64,000 nt of DNA. Source: Cucumis sativus (lineage: Eukaryota > Streptophyta > Magnoliopsida > Cucurbitales > Cucurbitaceae). Shown here piece by piece: positions 1-11,861 of the stretch (the first letter of the stretch is position 1; every line of letters starts with the position of its first letter). The notes under the pieces are model-generated. The model was not told the origin of the DNA. It was given only the letters and a program-made list of their open reading frames with translations, and did not search any database. Position numbers and translations under genes: made by a program. The stretch lies in assembly GCF_000004075.3 (NCBI RefSeq), contig NC_026656.2:21028607-21092606 (forward strand). The letters run 5' to 3'.

Positions 1-2780
1 ACCCAAGTTTTATTATCTATTTTCGACTAATGTTTTTAAAGTCTAAGTAAAAACCCTAATGAGAAAAAGAATTAGGTCACGACTAATTATATAAAAAAAA
101 AATCTTAGAATATAATATGAAATTGTTACTCAACAATTTGTATTATTGAAGTGTCGTGCAAACTGTAATGGTCAATGAATTCAAAAGAAAGAAAAAAGAA
201 AAAAAAATTTAAGAACCCACTTTGTTATCCAATAAATGAAAATCAAAATGGGTTCAACTTTTTAAAGTTTGGTTTTCTTTCTTTTTTCTCTCTATTTGAA
301 TATACGTGAGAGCATTTTTGTAAAGCTCTTTTTTACTAAAGTGTTTTGTTTTCTTTCTCCAACCCCCTTTTGTAAATTTTCTTAGCTTTATCGATATACC
401 AAACCACATAATGAAAAATATAACTTTGTAGAGGTCAAAATTAAATTAAATTAAATGCATGCATTATGCCAAGATTCTCTTTAATTTTTATGAAGGCTGA
501 GGGAAAGTGACTTTACTACAAAACCCCAATTACTTAATTGCCTGCTCATCTCCTTTCCTTTTCAACTTTAATTTACTATTAGTATATGCACTACTCACAC
601 TACATACTTCTAAACAATTTTCTTTAATTTTTTTATAACATAATCCGTTTGTTTAATTAGTCATAAAGTAGTTGATTAAAATGTTAATTACAAGTTTAGT
701 TTTCCAATTTTGTTTTTTTAGTCCATGAACCTTCTTTAGGAGTGTTCCAATAATTTTTTAAGACTATGGTTTTTATTGTTCGCAATTTACTTATGAACAT
801 CACAGATCTTTTTGTATTGTCATTTTCTTTTCATGAGTGTTTTTAAAAAAATAAATCATGCCAAAATTTAGAAACTAAAAAAAATAAATTAGAAACCTTA
901 TCTTTCTTTTTAAATTTTGGCGTGGATGATGAGAGTACTATTGATCATTTCCTATCTTTTTCACACCATGAAAATGTTTGGATGCATCCATTTTATTTCA
1001 TATATTTTTCTTTTAAAAAATTGTATTTAGTTTAAATTTTCAAGTGTTTAATTTTAAATAAAATAAATTTAAAAAGAATTAGAATATTTCACAATCATCT
1101 TTTAAATCTGACCTTAAACCATCTTTAATCAAGAAAAGAAGGGAAATTAACCTCAAAATAGTCTTTTCCTCTATATTTACAATAAATATTTGAATATACG
1201 TTTATTTATTTATGATTATTAGTTCAGAATATGTGTATATATATATATTATAATATTGGATTAATGAAGTGGGCTACTCGTGTTAGTGGTACAAAGGACG
1301 TTTGGACCTAGAAAAGTTGACCCACCGGGATGGGCCTCAATTCCCAACAGCCCACTTAAGATACAACCTCCTGCTAATCCAATAAACAACCATATATAAC
1401 TACCAAATATAATTAAGGCTGATATTATATATCAAGGTAAATAGAGGTAGTAAAGTGAAAAGAAATTAAACATATACATGTAACATAAATGCATGGATAG
1501 GTGCGGCTTGACTTAATTAGAAAAGGAATGAAAGGTGTGGAAGATTTAACCGTGTTTAAACAATATGAATATAAAAGGAATGAAAAATAGGTTGTGAGCA
1601 AATTTGATGGAAGGAGAGATGGTCAGTGGAAGAAAATAAAGGTAAGAGTTGAATTGTGTGAAGAAGATTGAGTAAGATGGAGGGTTTGTGGAAATTGGTA
1701 GAAAAAGAAAAGGGAATTAAGCCTTAAACCAACCTTTGGAGGATATTCTTGTTGTACAATGGAGCTAGGAATCAAATGATCTCTTCTGTAATGAATTAAT
1801 TACGATGCTTTGTTCTATATATAAAAATGTGTAATTGCCACATCATTTAGGGTTTAGGGTTTATGTTTTAAAATTAACATCAACCTTTTCCCTTCCACAC
1901 AATAGTCAGTCACTTTTTCTACAAGAGGATAAGTAAGGTTAATTATGAGTCACTGTTCTTTCCATGCTCAGAGATTTTCGTGATTTGGGGAGGATTTCAA
2001 ATTAAATTATATATATAAATCACAATAAATAAGGTAGACTATATATTAGGGCACACCAGCTCATTGACAAATCACAAACGCCAAGTCAAGTCAATACTAC
2101 CACACAACTACCCTTTTATGTAAATTATTTATTCATTCATCAAAATTAATTACTCTCACATTTTGTTTTATTATGATAATGTCTACACAAATTACAACCA
2201 CATTTAATGTTTCTTTTATAAAATTAAATGTATTTTTTTTTAAAGAAAAATCAAAAGGTAAATTAGCACCTGAATAATTGACATAACTATTTCATCTTAC
2301 GTTTGACTAGGGTTGGGTTGGGTTGAGTTGGTGGTTCCACTTTCTTTTATTTAATCATTTGATTGTTTTGATTCCCTTCTGATTTTGGCGTGTAGCATGT
2401 TTTTCTTCCTTATTGGTGGATTGTGTGGTGGGTGAAAAAAAAGTGTGTGAACTTTAGTGGCGAGTCGAATTTATGATGACAAAGGTTTTCTGATCAAGAA
2501 ATATAAATGAGATTCGTAATTATCGAAGATCAAATGCAATTTGATTGATTGCTCAAGTGATATCTAATTAAGGGAGAGGTTTTCTTAGTTTGTGTCTATA
2601 ACAAACATCAGTAAATGGTTTTCACTGTTTCATGTGTCGCTAAGTACAAAATATGTTGAAAATATGTTGAGATTTCCCGGTTGATAGTCATAAGTTGGTT
2701 AATTATGAATGAGAATGAGTTGAGGTTAATTTAAAAAAAGTTGACCTTTTAAACACTTAAATAATTGGAAAGGTAGCAGT
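1..2780. other. AT-rich non-coding region with a paralogous segment
   Basis: No open frame resembling a gene was found on either strand. Parts of 250-1310 resemble 9380-9805: both hold a TTTCTTTCTCCAA...CCCTTTTGTAAATTTT stretch and a TTAGTGGTACAAAGGACGTT stretch in the same order. They look like diverged copies of one spacer belonging to the DUF247 array. This is where the coding region of the fossil copy at 2.8-3.4 kb would be expected, but it is absent. Confidence 0.6.
1270..1862. promoter_or_regulatory. Site II (TGGGCY) cluster and telo-box
   Basis: TGGGCT at 1270, TGGGCC at 1331 and AGCCCA at 1349 lie within about 85 bases. Two TTTAGGG units followed by TTT occur at 1846-1862. Site II motifs and telo-boxes co-occur in promoters of plant ribosomal-protein and growth genes (established). 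No gene next to them is visible here, so this may be a relic promoter or chance. The paralogous spacer near 9.75 kb has lost the TGGGCY motifs. Confidence 0.3.
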
Positions 2781-2819
2781 TTTTAGAGATAATAATTAAA
2801 GGGGAAAAGAAAAGGAGAG

Positions 2820-3400
2820 AAAGAAAAATGAAGAAGAAGCGTATAACTTGAATTTGTGAAAATTGATATGGAAAAGAATTATGTTTGGTAGCAAATAATG
2901 ATCGAAGGAAACTGATCAGGGAAGGTCGGAAGAAAGGAAGAGACTAATTTATTTAGGATGGTTATTCACTGTGCATGTGTTGTTTATATAATTGACGAGT
3001 ACAAATTTTGTCATTATAGTATTTTTGTTTAAATAAAACTATAAGAGGTTTTGTGGAAGATTCATCTTGATATGTTGTAGCCCACAGTCACATGGGGTGT
3101 GTACTGTTTGTGTTGACAGCTCTGTAATTTTTTTGTAAGCATATGAACTGAAAAAGAAAGGGAGAAAATAATGATTTCTACTTCAAACTAAGATCGTGAA
3201 AGAGAGAGAGAGGAGAGGATAAAACAAGGAGAAGGGCCAATGGTATAATCAAATTGTATTTTAGATTTCTTGAGAAGATCTGCCACCAACAAGTATGTTT
3301 AATTAGCTGATCATGACGTAGTGAGAGTGACGAAATTTTTGCATTATTTCTTCCTCCACTAGGTGGTTCTAAGCATGCATGTGTTCCAGGAATATTTTAA
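2820..3400 (-). pseudogene. Orphan promoter/exon 1 of a lost DUF247 copy
   Basis: This segment matches the 5' flanks of the other DUF247 copies. A GAAAATTGATATGGAA...GTAGCAAA stretch at about 2858-2897 resembles 12654-12688 and 37155-37190. A block TTTTGTGGAAGATTCATCTT at about 3050 recurs at 6690 and 12790. A GTGACGAAATTTTT stretch near 3328 recurs as GTGATGAAATTTTTGG at 7328 and 13034. The expected splice donor AAG|GTAC reads AAGTTATAC here, so it has lost the G. No DUF247 coding sequence lies to its left. Inferred: the coding part of a ninth copy was deleted. Confidence 0.5.
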
Positions 3401-3917
3401 TATTTCTATTTATCTTTGCTTCAATCAAATATTACTTGCCTTTCTTTTCCTTTGAATTCATGTACCATCTATTTGAGAGGTTGAGTTCGAAATAGTATTT
3501 ATGAAGTTTATATGTTTGTGTTTGGATGGTAGAATTGAATTAAGTTTCAATCTTTACTCATTTTAAAATTTAGAATATTAGAGATACCAACTAAAAAAAA
3601 TACTTACATTATGGACTCACACACATTAAAGACAACAATTTATCTATTAAAATAAACATAACACAACCTTCCCAATGAGATGCAGCCCATAGAATCATTT
3701 TACCTTCTCCCACATTTAATTAATTCTATGTTGGAGGCTCGTGAATGAGGACTGAAATAATATTTCTATATTCACGATACAGCTCAAAATCAACAGCTAC
3801 ACGTACAAGGATATATAAGTAGCATAATTAACCAAAAGATCAAAGAGGACACAAAACAAACAAACCATCAATTAGATATTTAACTTAAACACCACTAATC
3901 AACCTGCTTAACACTAG

Positions 3918-5456
3918 CTAGGGAAATGCAGAGAAGCCAGAGAAGATGGTTTGAAGAAGTGTGAGAAGAATGAGGCAGGATGCAGCAATGAAGGAGACAA
4001 TGGCCCATGGCGTATTGAAATAGTTATGTTTTAGTGAAGCTTTCGCCTTGTTCCACCTTCTATTACAGTGCTTATGCAAATCTTTACTGATATCGTTGAA
4101 CTCGGAAGAAGTTGGGCTACCAGATATAAATTTACCGAGCTTGTTAAACAATTTTGAAACTTCTTTATAACTGCCACCAATATTATTGATTATGACTCCA
4201 GAGTTCACAAGTAAACGTACGTCTTTCTTTGTATTTATTAAATTGTCCATAAATATGATATATTGGGTTGCATACATCTTCCCATTTCCTGCCTGAAATT
4301 GCTCAAATGCTACCAAGTTTCGAAATAGAAGTTCAAATTCGTCGCAAATATTCAAAGGTGGGATTTCCAAAACCCCATTTGTGAAGGTTATGTTCATCAA
4401 GGATTCAACATTTTTTGCTTTCTTGACGGTGACACCAGACTCATTGAGCTCAGTTATGGAGGGAGGAGACAAAAATTCTTGATCACTGTTTTCCTTATCA
4501 GGGTTTTGACAAAGTTCGCAACACAAAAGTCTGCTGAAGAAGCTTAAGAAACTATAATTGTTCTTCTTCTTGTTCTGGATCATATCATTAGTAGTGGGCG
4601 GGGGAATGAAGTATAAGCTTAAGAAATGGACCAAGTGCTTTAGATCCTTCTTAACGAAGTCGTAGTCGAAAGAATAAATCTTATAGTTAAATATGAACCC
4701 AATCCGAAGAGCACAGTATGTCAAATCTATAAAGGACACATGAAGATTATGTCGTGGTATCATGTCAAACACATGTTGAAGAAGAAAGAAAGGAACTTGA
4801 TTTTCCAATTTGATCAAGTCAAACATTATAAAATCGGTTATTTCGGGAAACAGTGATAAAATATTTACCTTGTCACTGATTAGAGGGAATTGATCATCCT
4901 GATCAAATTGATCGTCATACATTTGTATAAAAAATTCCACGATGAAACAAGCATCCATAAGCATCATTATAACAAAATTATGATCGTCCATGTAATCTAT
5001 AGGTTCTGAAAAGCAGTAGCGAGTCTTTTCCACCCAATCATGAACTTTTTCCACCAAGACCTTCAATGTTTTAGGTTGAAATGATCTACTTTTTGTCATA
5101 ACGTCTTCTTCTTCCTTGATCTCAGTATTATTAATACGCCGCAAAAAGTTAAAAAGGCCGTAATGCTTATACTTTTGTGTGCCTTTAGAATTATTTTGAC
5201 ATTTAGAATGATGAAAAGGGCCTATGGAAATGAATTGAGGGATGTATGCTTTGGGATTCATGTCGCATAGTTGTTGGGGAACTCGATAGATGCTACAATC
5301 CATACTAGCAGGATGCATTTGGTTCAATATTTGTTGGATGGATATCACAACGTTATCACGGAGATGTTGTTTTGCCTCACTAATATGTGGTATATTGTTA
5401 TTATGTACTCTCTTAGCTTTGCCTTTATGCACTCCAATCTCACTGCTCTTCGCCAT
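3918..5456 (-). CDS. DUF247 (UPF0481) membrane protein, copy 1
   Basis: This is an intact single-exon coding region of 512 residues. It carries the family blocks in order: VVISI near residue 36, CSIYRVPQQL and YIPQFISIGPFHH, a MMLMDACFIVEFF block, LIKLENQVPFFLLQ, PPSITELNESGVTVKKA, NGVLEIPPL, and a C-terminal RRWNKAKASLKHNYFNTPWA followed by one hydrophobic span of about 22 residues. The C-terminal span implies a tail-anchored membrane protein. The frame stays open up to a GTG at 5510, but that stretch is intronic: an acceptor (TTCAAAG|GAGAGTGG) ends at 5491, so the first usable start is ATG at 5454-5456. The biochemical role of DUF247 is unknown. Grass homologues act at self-incompatibility loci; nothing here shows that function. 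This is the most diverged intact copy of the array. Confidence 0.9.
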   Translation of the reverse strand: MAKSSEIGVHKGKAKRVHNNNIPHISEAKQHLRDNVVISIQQILNQMHPASMDCSIYRVPQQLCDMNPKAYIPQFISIGPFHHSKCQNNSKGTQKYKHYGLFNFLRRINNTEIKEEEDVMTKSRSFQPKTLKVLVEKVHDWVEKTRYCFSEPIDYMDDHNFVIMMLMDACFIVEFFIQMYDDQFDQDDQFPLISDKVNILSLFPEITDFIMFDLIKLENQVPFFLLQHVFDMIPRHNLHVSFIDLTYCALRIGFIFNYKIYSFDYDFVKKDLKHLVHFLSLYFIPPPTTNDMIQNKKKNNYSFLSFFSRLLCCELCQNPDKENSDQEFLSPPSITELNESGVTVKKAKNVESLMNITFTNGVLEIPPLNICDEFELLFRNLVAFEQFQAGNGKMYATQYIIFMDNLINTKKDVRLLVNSGVIINNIGGSYKEVSKLFNKLGKFISGSPTSSEFNDISKDLHKHCNRRWNKAKASLKHNYFNTPWAIVSFIAASCLILLTLLQTIFSGFSAFP

Positions 5457-5490
5457 TTCCACTTCAAACACGTCCACGTTTTCCACTCTC

Positions 5491-6432
5491 CTTTGAACAA
5501 AGATATGCACACATATATATATTTTAAAAACAAACTAAATAATAATAGTGATAGATTTGATTTGATTAGAATTTGCTACATTTGGCAATTTTTTTTAATA
5601 AAAATTTTGCTTTATATTTGGTTATTATTTCTTATCATTACAGTTACCCATTTTTTAAAGTGTAAACTAAGTTTAGAAATATATTTATGAAAATATACTT
5701 TTGCATTTGGAATTTAAAAAAAAAAGAAAAAGAAAAAAAGAAACTAAGAAAATTATTACAAAAAGTGTAGACGTTCCAATTAAACTCTTAAACTTTCAAT
5801 TATAAAATTGATGTTAGCAAACTTTTACAAACATTAAAATTGAGCTCTCAAATTTACTAGTTATAGAAATTGGATTCTCACGTGATAAAAATTGACCTTT
5901 CAATCTTAAACAATTGTTACCCAATTTGTACAATCATATAGATTTGGGGTTCCAAATTTTAACATCTGTAAAAATTCGAGGGTTCAATTGTGCAACTACA
6001 ACTACCAACACTTTAAGGGTAACTTTTGCAATTTGTTCCTAATAATTGTTAAAAAAAAAACTCATAATTTCAAAAAACGAAAAACCAAAAACTAAAAACT
6101 AAAAATTAAATAGCAATCAAATGAAACGTTTTAAATAACTCATCTTTATTTTACAATATTAATTTTGATAAAAGACTATCGGATTGAAAATGAACAAGAC
6201 TCTACTAAAAACGTCAAATTCCTTACATATTTTATGCATGATAGGTCTCGTAAATTTTGTAAATATGGACTCGACAAAAATAAAAGAGATTTAATTATAA
6301 GAAGGAAAAGTGAATTCAAACGAAAAGCTAAAGAATACAAGGAATAAATATTACAATAACTGTAAAGAGATATAAAAGGAGGAGTTTAGATAAATGAAGG
6401 GAAGAAAGGAAATTAGAAGTGAAAGAGGATAC
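5491..6432 (-). other. 5' UTR intron of DUF247 copy 1
   Basis: The donor reads GCAG|GTATCC at 6432 and the acceptor CAAAG|GAGAGTGG at 5491, giving an intron of about 942 bases between a non-coding exon and the coding exon. Position and acceptor context match the other array members. The short open frame at 6165-6347 inside it has no recognisable similarity and is probably chance. Confidence 0.6.
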
Positions 6433-6760
6433 CTGCTTGCTTGTGTACGTGCAACTTGTATGGAAGGAAGAGATAAATTTGGGAATTAAGAATAATCAAA
6501 TATTTAAGATGATTAAGAGAAGAGGGGGTTGTGAAAGTGAAACTCTGCTTGCACACACATATATATAACATGATTTAACCTTTGATTTCGGTTCGTTTAC
6601 CTTTATTTTACGTAGAATGTGCTGCATGTTATTATATATAAAATTGTCACTTCACAAGGACCAACTTGTGATCATTTTAATATAATTTTGTGGAAGGATT
6701 CATCTTCATGTGGTAGCTTTGTACTTACATGGGTGTGGGTGTGGTTGGCAGCTAATTTGG
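6433..6760 (-). promoter_or_regulatory. Exon 1 and promoter block of DUF247 copy 1
   Basis: The segment upstream of the donor contains a TATATATAA stretch near 6560 and the conserved TTTTGTGGAAGGATTCATCTT block near 6690, also seen near 3050 and 12790. Transcription start is not determinable from sequence alone. Confidence 0.4.
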
Positions 6761-6782
6761 TAAATTTTTAAGGAAATTGCAA

Positions 6783-7010
6783 AGGATGACTATTTTAGAA
6801 ATAATAATTAAGGATATAACAACATTTTAAAAAAATTAAAAATATAGCAAAACTATCACTGATAGACTTGTATCGCTGATAGACTTCATATGGTATATCA
6901 GTGATAGAATTTGACAACTTTTGCTATGTTTACAAATTTTTTAAAATTGTGCTATATACTTAATTAATTTAAATTTAATTGCTAAATTTGCAATAATCTC
7001 AAATTGTTAA
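6783..7010. repeat. MITE-like repeat with TGATAG palindromes
   Basis: The order AATAATTAA..., ATATAACAACATTTT, ATATAGCAAAACTATCACTGATAGAC..., TTTTTAAAATTGTGCTATATACTTAATTAA reads as two roughly inverted arms around TGATAG-type palindromes. Related copies lie at 28188-28437, 54195-54490 and, interrupted, at 60365-61605. No coding capacity. It looks like a non-autonomous DNA element or its remnant. Confidence 0.5.
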
Positions 7011-7559
7011 GTATATGATCAATATTAAAAAATGGAAAACACAATTAATTCTATTCCAAATTGGGTTGGTGAGAAGTTTGTGTGAGAAAAATAGAGAGAA
7101 AATCAATGGTATAATTAAGATACAAAGAAATGATCTATATACTATTAGACAGAATTTATAATAGACTTTTTTGTATTTATAATTTTAAAAAAATTATTGC
7201 TACATATAGTTAATTATATTATTAGAGTTTACTTTATTTATTATATTGTTTCATAAATAGCATCATTATTGTTGAGATGTCTTGTGGTGACACTAACTAT
7301 GTTTAGGGTGATGACGTAAATGAGAGTGATGAAATTTTTGGTTTGTTGCCGAAAGTGTGTATAAATTTGCATATAATTGAAAATGCACAGCTTAACTTGG
7401 GAAGGAGACTATTGGGTTATCAACTTTTTTCTTAATGATATATATAGACCTGACTTCTCAGCTTCATTAGTTACAACTTTGGGAGATTTGAATTGGAGGA
7501 AATTTTCATTTTGGGGGCAAACTTGTTCAAAATTCAACAACTACTGCGACTACTATTTA

Positions 7560-7935
7560 TATCAAATATATAAAAAAATAACAACTAGTGCTTATAAAAA
7601 ACAACTAGTCTTTATATATATAAAAAAGACAATTCGTCTTTATAGAAAAACTACAACTAGTGTTTATAAAAAATTACTTTAAAAACAACTAGTATTTAGT
7701 GTGAAAATTAGTAGTAATAATATATCAAATAAGAAGAACACATTCAATGCCTTTAAATGTAAAACAAAACAACTAGTACTTATTAAAAGAACAACTAGTA
7801 TTTAATGTGTGAATTAGTAGTAATAATATATCAAAGAAGAAGAACCCATTCAACTTTAAATATAAAAAAAAAAGAAAAAGAAAAAGAAAAAACTAGTATT
7901 TATTAAAGTAAAAAACAACTAGAATTTAGTGTGTC
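7560..7935. repeat. Degenerate ACAACTAGT tandem array
   Basis: The core ACAACTAGT followed by TTTAT/TTTAG-like sequence recurs about eight times in 375 bases, with irregular spacing. A larger unit (AGTAGTAATAATATATCAAA...AAGAAGAAC) is also duplicated at about 7710 and 7810. The same larger unit recurs once at 42385-42450, and the core once near 39958. The open frame at 7377-7682 partly consists of this repeat and is not credible as a gene. Confidence 0.55.
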
Positions 7936-10306
7936 TATGTGTGTATTTATACATGAAAAGACATGAGTAAAGTGGGAATAATGTTTTTTTTTTGTTATAT
8001 TTGTAAATTAAAAAAAATCATTGTTAAATATACAATTTTTAATATAATATATATTTTCCCTATTTTTGCAGCTTTTCCAATGTATATTTTAATCTTTCAA
8101 CCAAAGAACTCACTAAACTGAAAAGAAAAAAGATTTGCCATATATTAGAAAATTATTGTATCAAAAAACTCATTTTTATATATTTGACATTATTATCTTA
8201 CATTATTATGTGTTGATGTTAAATAACAATTTAGTTTTTTAACTTTATTGTATGCAGCAATTTAGTTTCTTTAAATTTAATTCTGTAACAATTATTAGTC
8301 TTTAAATCTTATTATATAATAAGTTTAAACAAATTTATAGCAATTAAATTTTTGTTGTAAAAATGACTTTGTAAATTTAATAAAATGTTTACATAAATAA
8401 ATTGATAAACTATTCCAAGACTAGATAGTTTTATATACAAAGTATAATGTTTATGTCATAAAATACTAAGATAGGATTAAAATACCAAGAGAAAAAGGAT
8501 GTGAAATTTGAACTCAATGAATAAAAAGGAGTGAAATTTAGTGTAGTATTAATTTGTAAAAATGAATTCATCTCGTTGTTTTATTCATTTCAATCTATTC
8601 GAGTATTTAATAATCATTTATGGTCTTTTTAGTCCATTCAACACACTTAATCTTTTTCTATAATTAATTCGTTCTGTTTTTTTTTTTTAATTTCTCATCT
8701 TTGTTATTTTAGTATTTTTTTTTATATATTCTTAAATATAGTAAACTAAATCAAAAGTTTAAATTCTATCAAAACATTCATCTATCATTATACTTTTATG
8801 AATTTTGTCATTTTACATTAATTTTTTTTTATATTTCATATTTTTTCATCTTATATATATATTTTGCTTTATAATTTTTTTAAAACCAAATTATAAATAT
8901 ATATATAAGTTTCAAAACATCCAAGGAAAATTAATATTCTCTACAACCAAATTATAGAAGTTGTTTATACAACAAAATCATACAATAAATATGTAACACA
9001 ATATGAGGTGTAATAGTTACTTTAGTACTCATTTTGCTACAATGAAATTATTTATAACCAAATGGTTTAATGAGAGAAAAAAATTGTTGATTTATAATGT
9101 TCTGTTGTAGAAAGAAATTATACAATTGTGTGTAATCAAAACATCAAAAATGAAAAGATAAAAAAAAGAAAAGAAAAGAAATTCTCTCAAAATAGGGGAA
9201 AACAAGGTTTTGCTATTTTCATTTATTATGGTGGTGAATAATGGTTATGCTTTTCGCTTATCAATATTTTCATTATTACGCTTAACTTACACTCCATGCA
9301 ATCATGCCTTTGAAATTAAAACCTTAATTAACAATAGTTTCATTATTATGCTTTACACCACTCACTCCTATATAAAAAGAACAAATAAGTGTGTTTTGCT
9401 TTCTTTCTCCAATTCCCTTTTGTAAATTTTGTCTAAGGATCTACATGAAAATATTTCTTTTTCTATTTTAATAAAGTGAAGATGATGAGGATACCAAGAG
9501 AATGTCTAACTTGGTGAAGATGTACTTCAAATGTACCTATTAATCTTTCGGTATCTTTGATTTAAGATTTTAAGTGTTCAATTTTAAAAATAAATAAATA
9601 TAAAAAAAAAATTAGAATGTTTGAAATCCGTAATATATTACCTTCAAACGAAAATTAACCTCAAAGTAGTTTTTTTCTCTATATTTACACAATTATATGA
9701 ATTGAAGTTTATTTATTGAATATTATTAGTACAGAATATATATATGAATGAAATGGTGGGATACTCATGTTAGTGGTACAAAGGACGTTTGAACATAGAA
9801 AAGTTGGTAGACTTTTGTAATATATCTTCTGTAATTACGATGCTTTTTTGTATCTCTCTTAATTGGTAGACTTTTCTCTATTTTTTTTCTCTTTATTAGT
9901 ACTATTTATTTAAAAAAAGATGCAACATGGAAGCATACAGCAATATGTTATTGGACTACACTTTGCGTTTACTAAGATAAGTGCATATACAAGGAACCAT
10001 CCAAGTATTTTTTTTCCCAGTAAATAATACCTTAGTGCAGTGGAAGAGAAGTGGAGAAACCTTACATGGCTTTGTTCAATTTCCAAACCATTTCTCTTAT
10101 TTTTTCTTTTTAAATAAACAAATTAAATTTAGGAAATTTATTGTTTTTTTTTTTCAAACGTTTACTTCCAACAAATTAATACACCAAAAGCATATCACTA
10201 ATACAACAAATTAAACTATATATTTCCAAATTAATAAAAAGTGGAAGAAAAATGGGGTATGATTAAAAGACAAAACAGAAAAATGGAGACGTAGGATAGA
10301 TTTTGA
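7936..10306. other. AT-rich intergenic region
   Basis: No supported gene. The part at 9380-9805 is a diverged copy of sequence in 250-1310. A short LINE-tail-like motif (AATAAAGTGAAG... to GGTATCTTTGA) lies at about 9468-9560. Short open frames at 9210-9425 and 9981-10214 are low-complexity and show no family resemblance. Confidence 0.5.
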
Positions 10307-11848
10307 CTAGAAAGTGGATAAAAATAGCAAATATTGTTTGAAGGCGACTGAGAACAATAATGAAGGTTGTAACAAAGCTTTGTTGATATCGTTGAATTGC
10401 TCAAAATACACATTAAGATCACTTGACCTATTCACAAATTTATCGAGATTGTTAAACAATTCTAAAACTTCTTTATCGCTATCACTGATATCGTTCATTA
10501 TGATTTCTGCCTTCTCACGTAAACTCACGTCTTTCTCTGTGATTATCAAATAATCCATAAATAAGATATATGAGATTATAATTACATTCATTTCTTGATA
10601 ATTTTTTGCGTCCAGATGCTCATATGCTATTAAGTTTCGAGTAATGGTTTCAAAGTAAATTTCCATAACCTCATTTTTGAAGGTTGTTGGTTATAAATGG
10701 AGACTTTTTTGCCTTCTTGACGATGACACCAACCTTAGAGATCTCAGTAATGGATGGAGGAATCCACATATTTTCCTCATGCTTCGTCTTGTTCCGACCA
10801 AAACATAAGCCTGCTCTACTCAACAAATTATTCTTTCCCTTTGTCCAATATTTTGGCGAGTAGGTCCGTTTAAAGATTGAATGAGTCCTCTGTTTTTCTC
10901 CGTTTTCTGCATGAACCTTCTTCTTCTCACTTGTTTCTTTATTAGTCATGTTCAAATATCGACAACACGAGTAGGAGAAGCTTAAAATTCTAATCTTCTT
11001 GTCTTCACGACATTCATCAGCTGAACTTGATATGTAGTATAGCTTTAAGAAATCCACCAAGTGTTTGGGGTCAAACTTAGACCAGACAATTCTTTCACCA
11101 AGTTGTACATAATTTTCTGCACACCCTAGATGAAGAAACTGAAATGTAAGTTCTAGAAAGGAGATGGTGGAAAATTCATTATTTGGGATTAGAGATTTGA
11201 GGTTGTTTTCTTTTGGTATTAGCTCAAACAAACGTTGAAGAAGGAAGAAAGGAAGTTGATTTTCGAGCTTTATCAAGTCAAAATATACATCAGGAATTAT
11301 TCCTTGATAAAATAGAAGATCAAAACGTTTGGATCAATTTGAGGGGACTTATGATCATCTGAAGTAGTATGTTGGTTATGAACAAGTATAAAGTATTCTA
11401 CTATGAAATAACCATCCACACACATCATCTTAACAAACTCATGGTCGTCCATGTCTATTGGATAGATATAACAACCACATGCTTCTTCTACCCAAGATAA
11501 TTGAGCGATTTTCGTAAGCTCCTCTAATGATTTCTCCTTATGATCATTGAGACGACGCAGAAAGTTACGAAGACCTTGAAACTTATAACGTTCTGTAACA
11601 TTCAAATCTTTAGAACCATGATGAAAAGGGCCGATGGAAATGACTTGAGGGACATATAGGCTGTCTAATTCATTTGGCATAATAATTTGGAAATTCTGTA
11701 AATACTGCATTCCGTGTTAACAGTAGACCGTTGTTCCAACTTGCTCTTTATTGATATCATAATATGACCACAATGCTTTTGTTTAACCTGGTCACTACTT
11801 TTCGTTTGAAACTTGGTCATCATGATTCTCACTATTTTCCATTTCCAT
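10307..11848 (-). pseudogene. DUF247 pseudogene, copy 2
   Basis: DUF247 blocks are recognisable but spread over several frames. The expected start is ATG at 11848 (MEMENSENHDDQ), immediately after a conserved acceptor AAG|GAGATTTG at 11862; this frame stops after 17 codons. Further pieces cover SIYRISKLL, YVPQVISIGPFHHG, MMCVDGYFIVEYF, LIKLENQLPFFLLQ, PPSITEISKVGVIVKKAKK and ITEKDVSL...LFNNLDKFV. The frame breaks near 11.69, 11.3 and 10.67 kb, so at least four disruptions are present. The C-terminal WNKAKASLKHNYFNTPW block and membrane span are missing. Not functional as a standard DUF247 protein. Confidence 0.85.
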
Positions 11849-11861
11849 GGTTTCAAATCTC

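Noticed and set aside
5271-5690. Plus-strand open frame of 139 codons
   Set aside because: Antisense shadow of DUF247 copy 1 and its intron, with no family resemblance.
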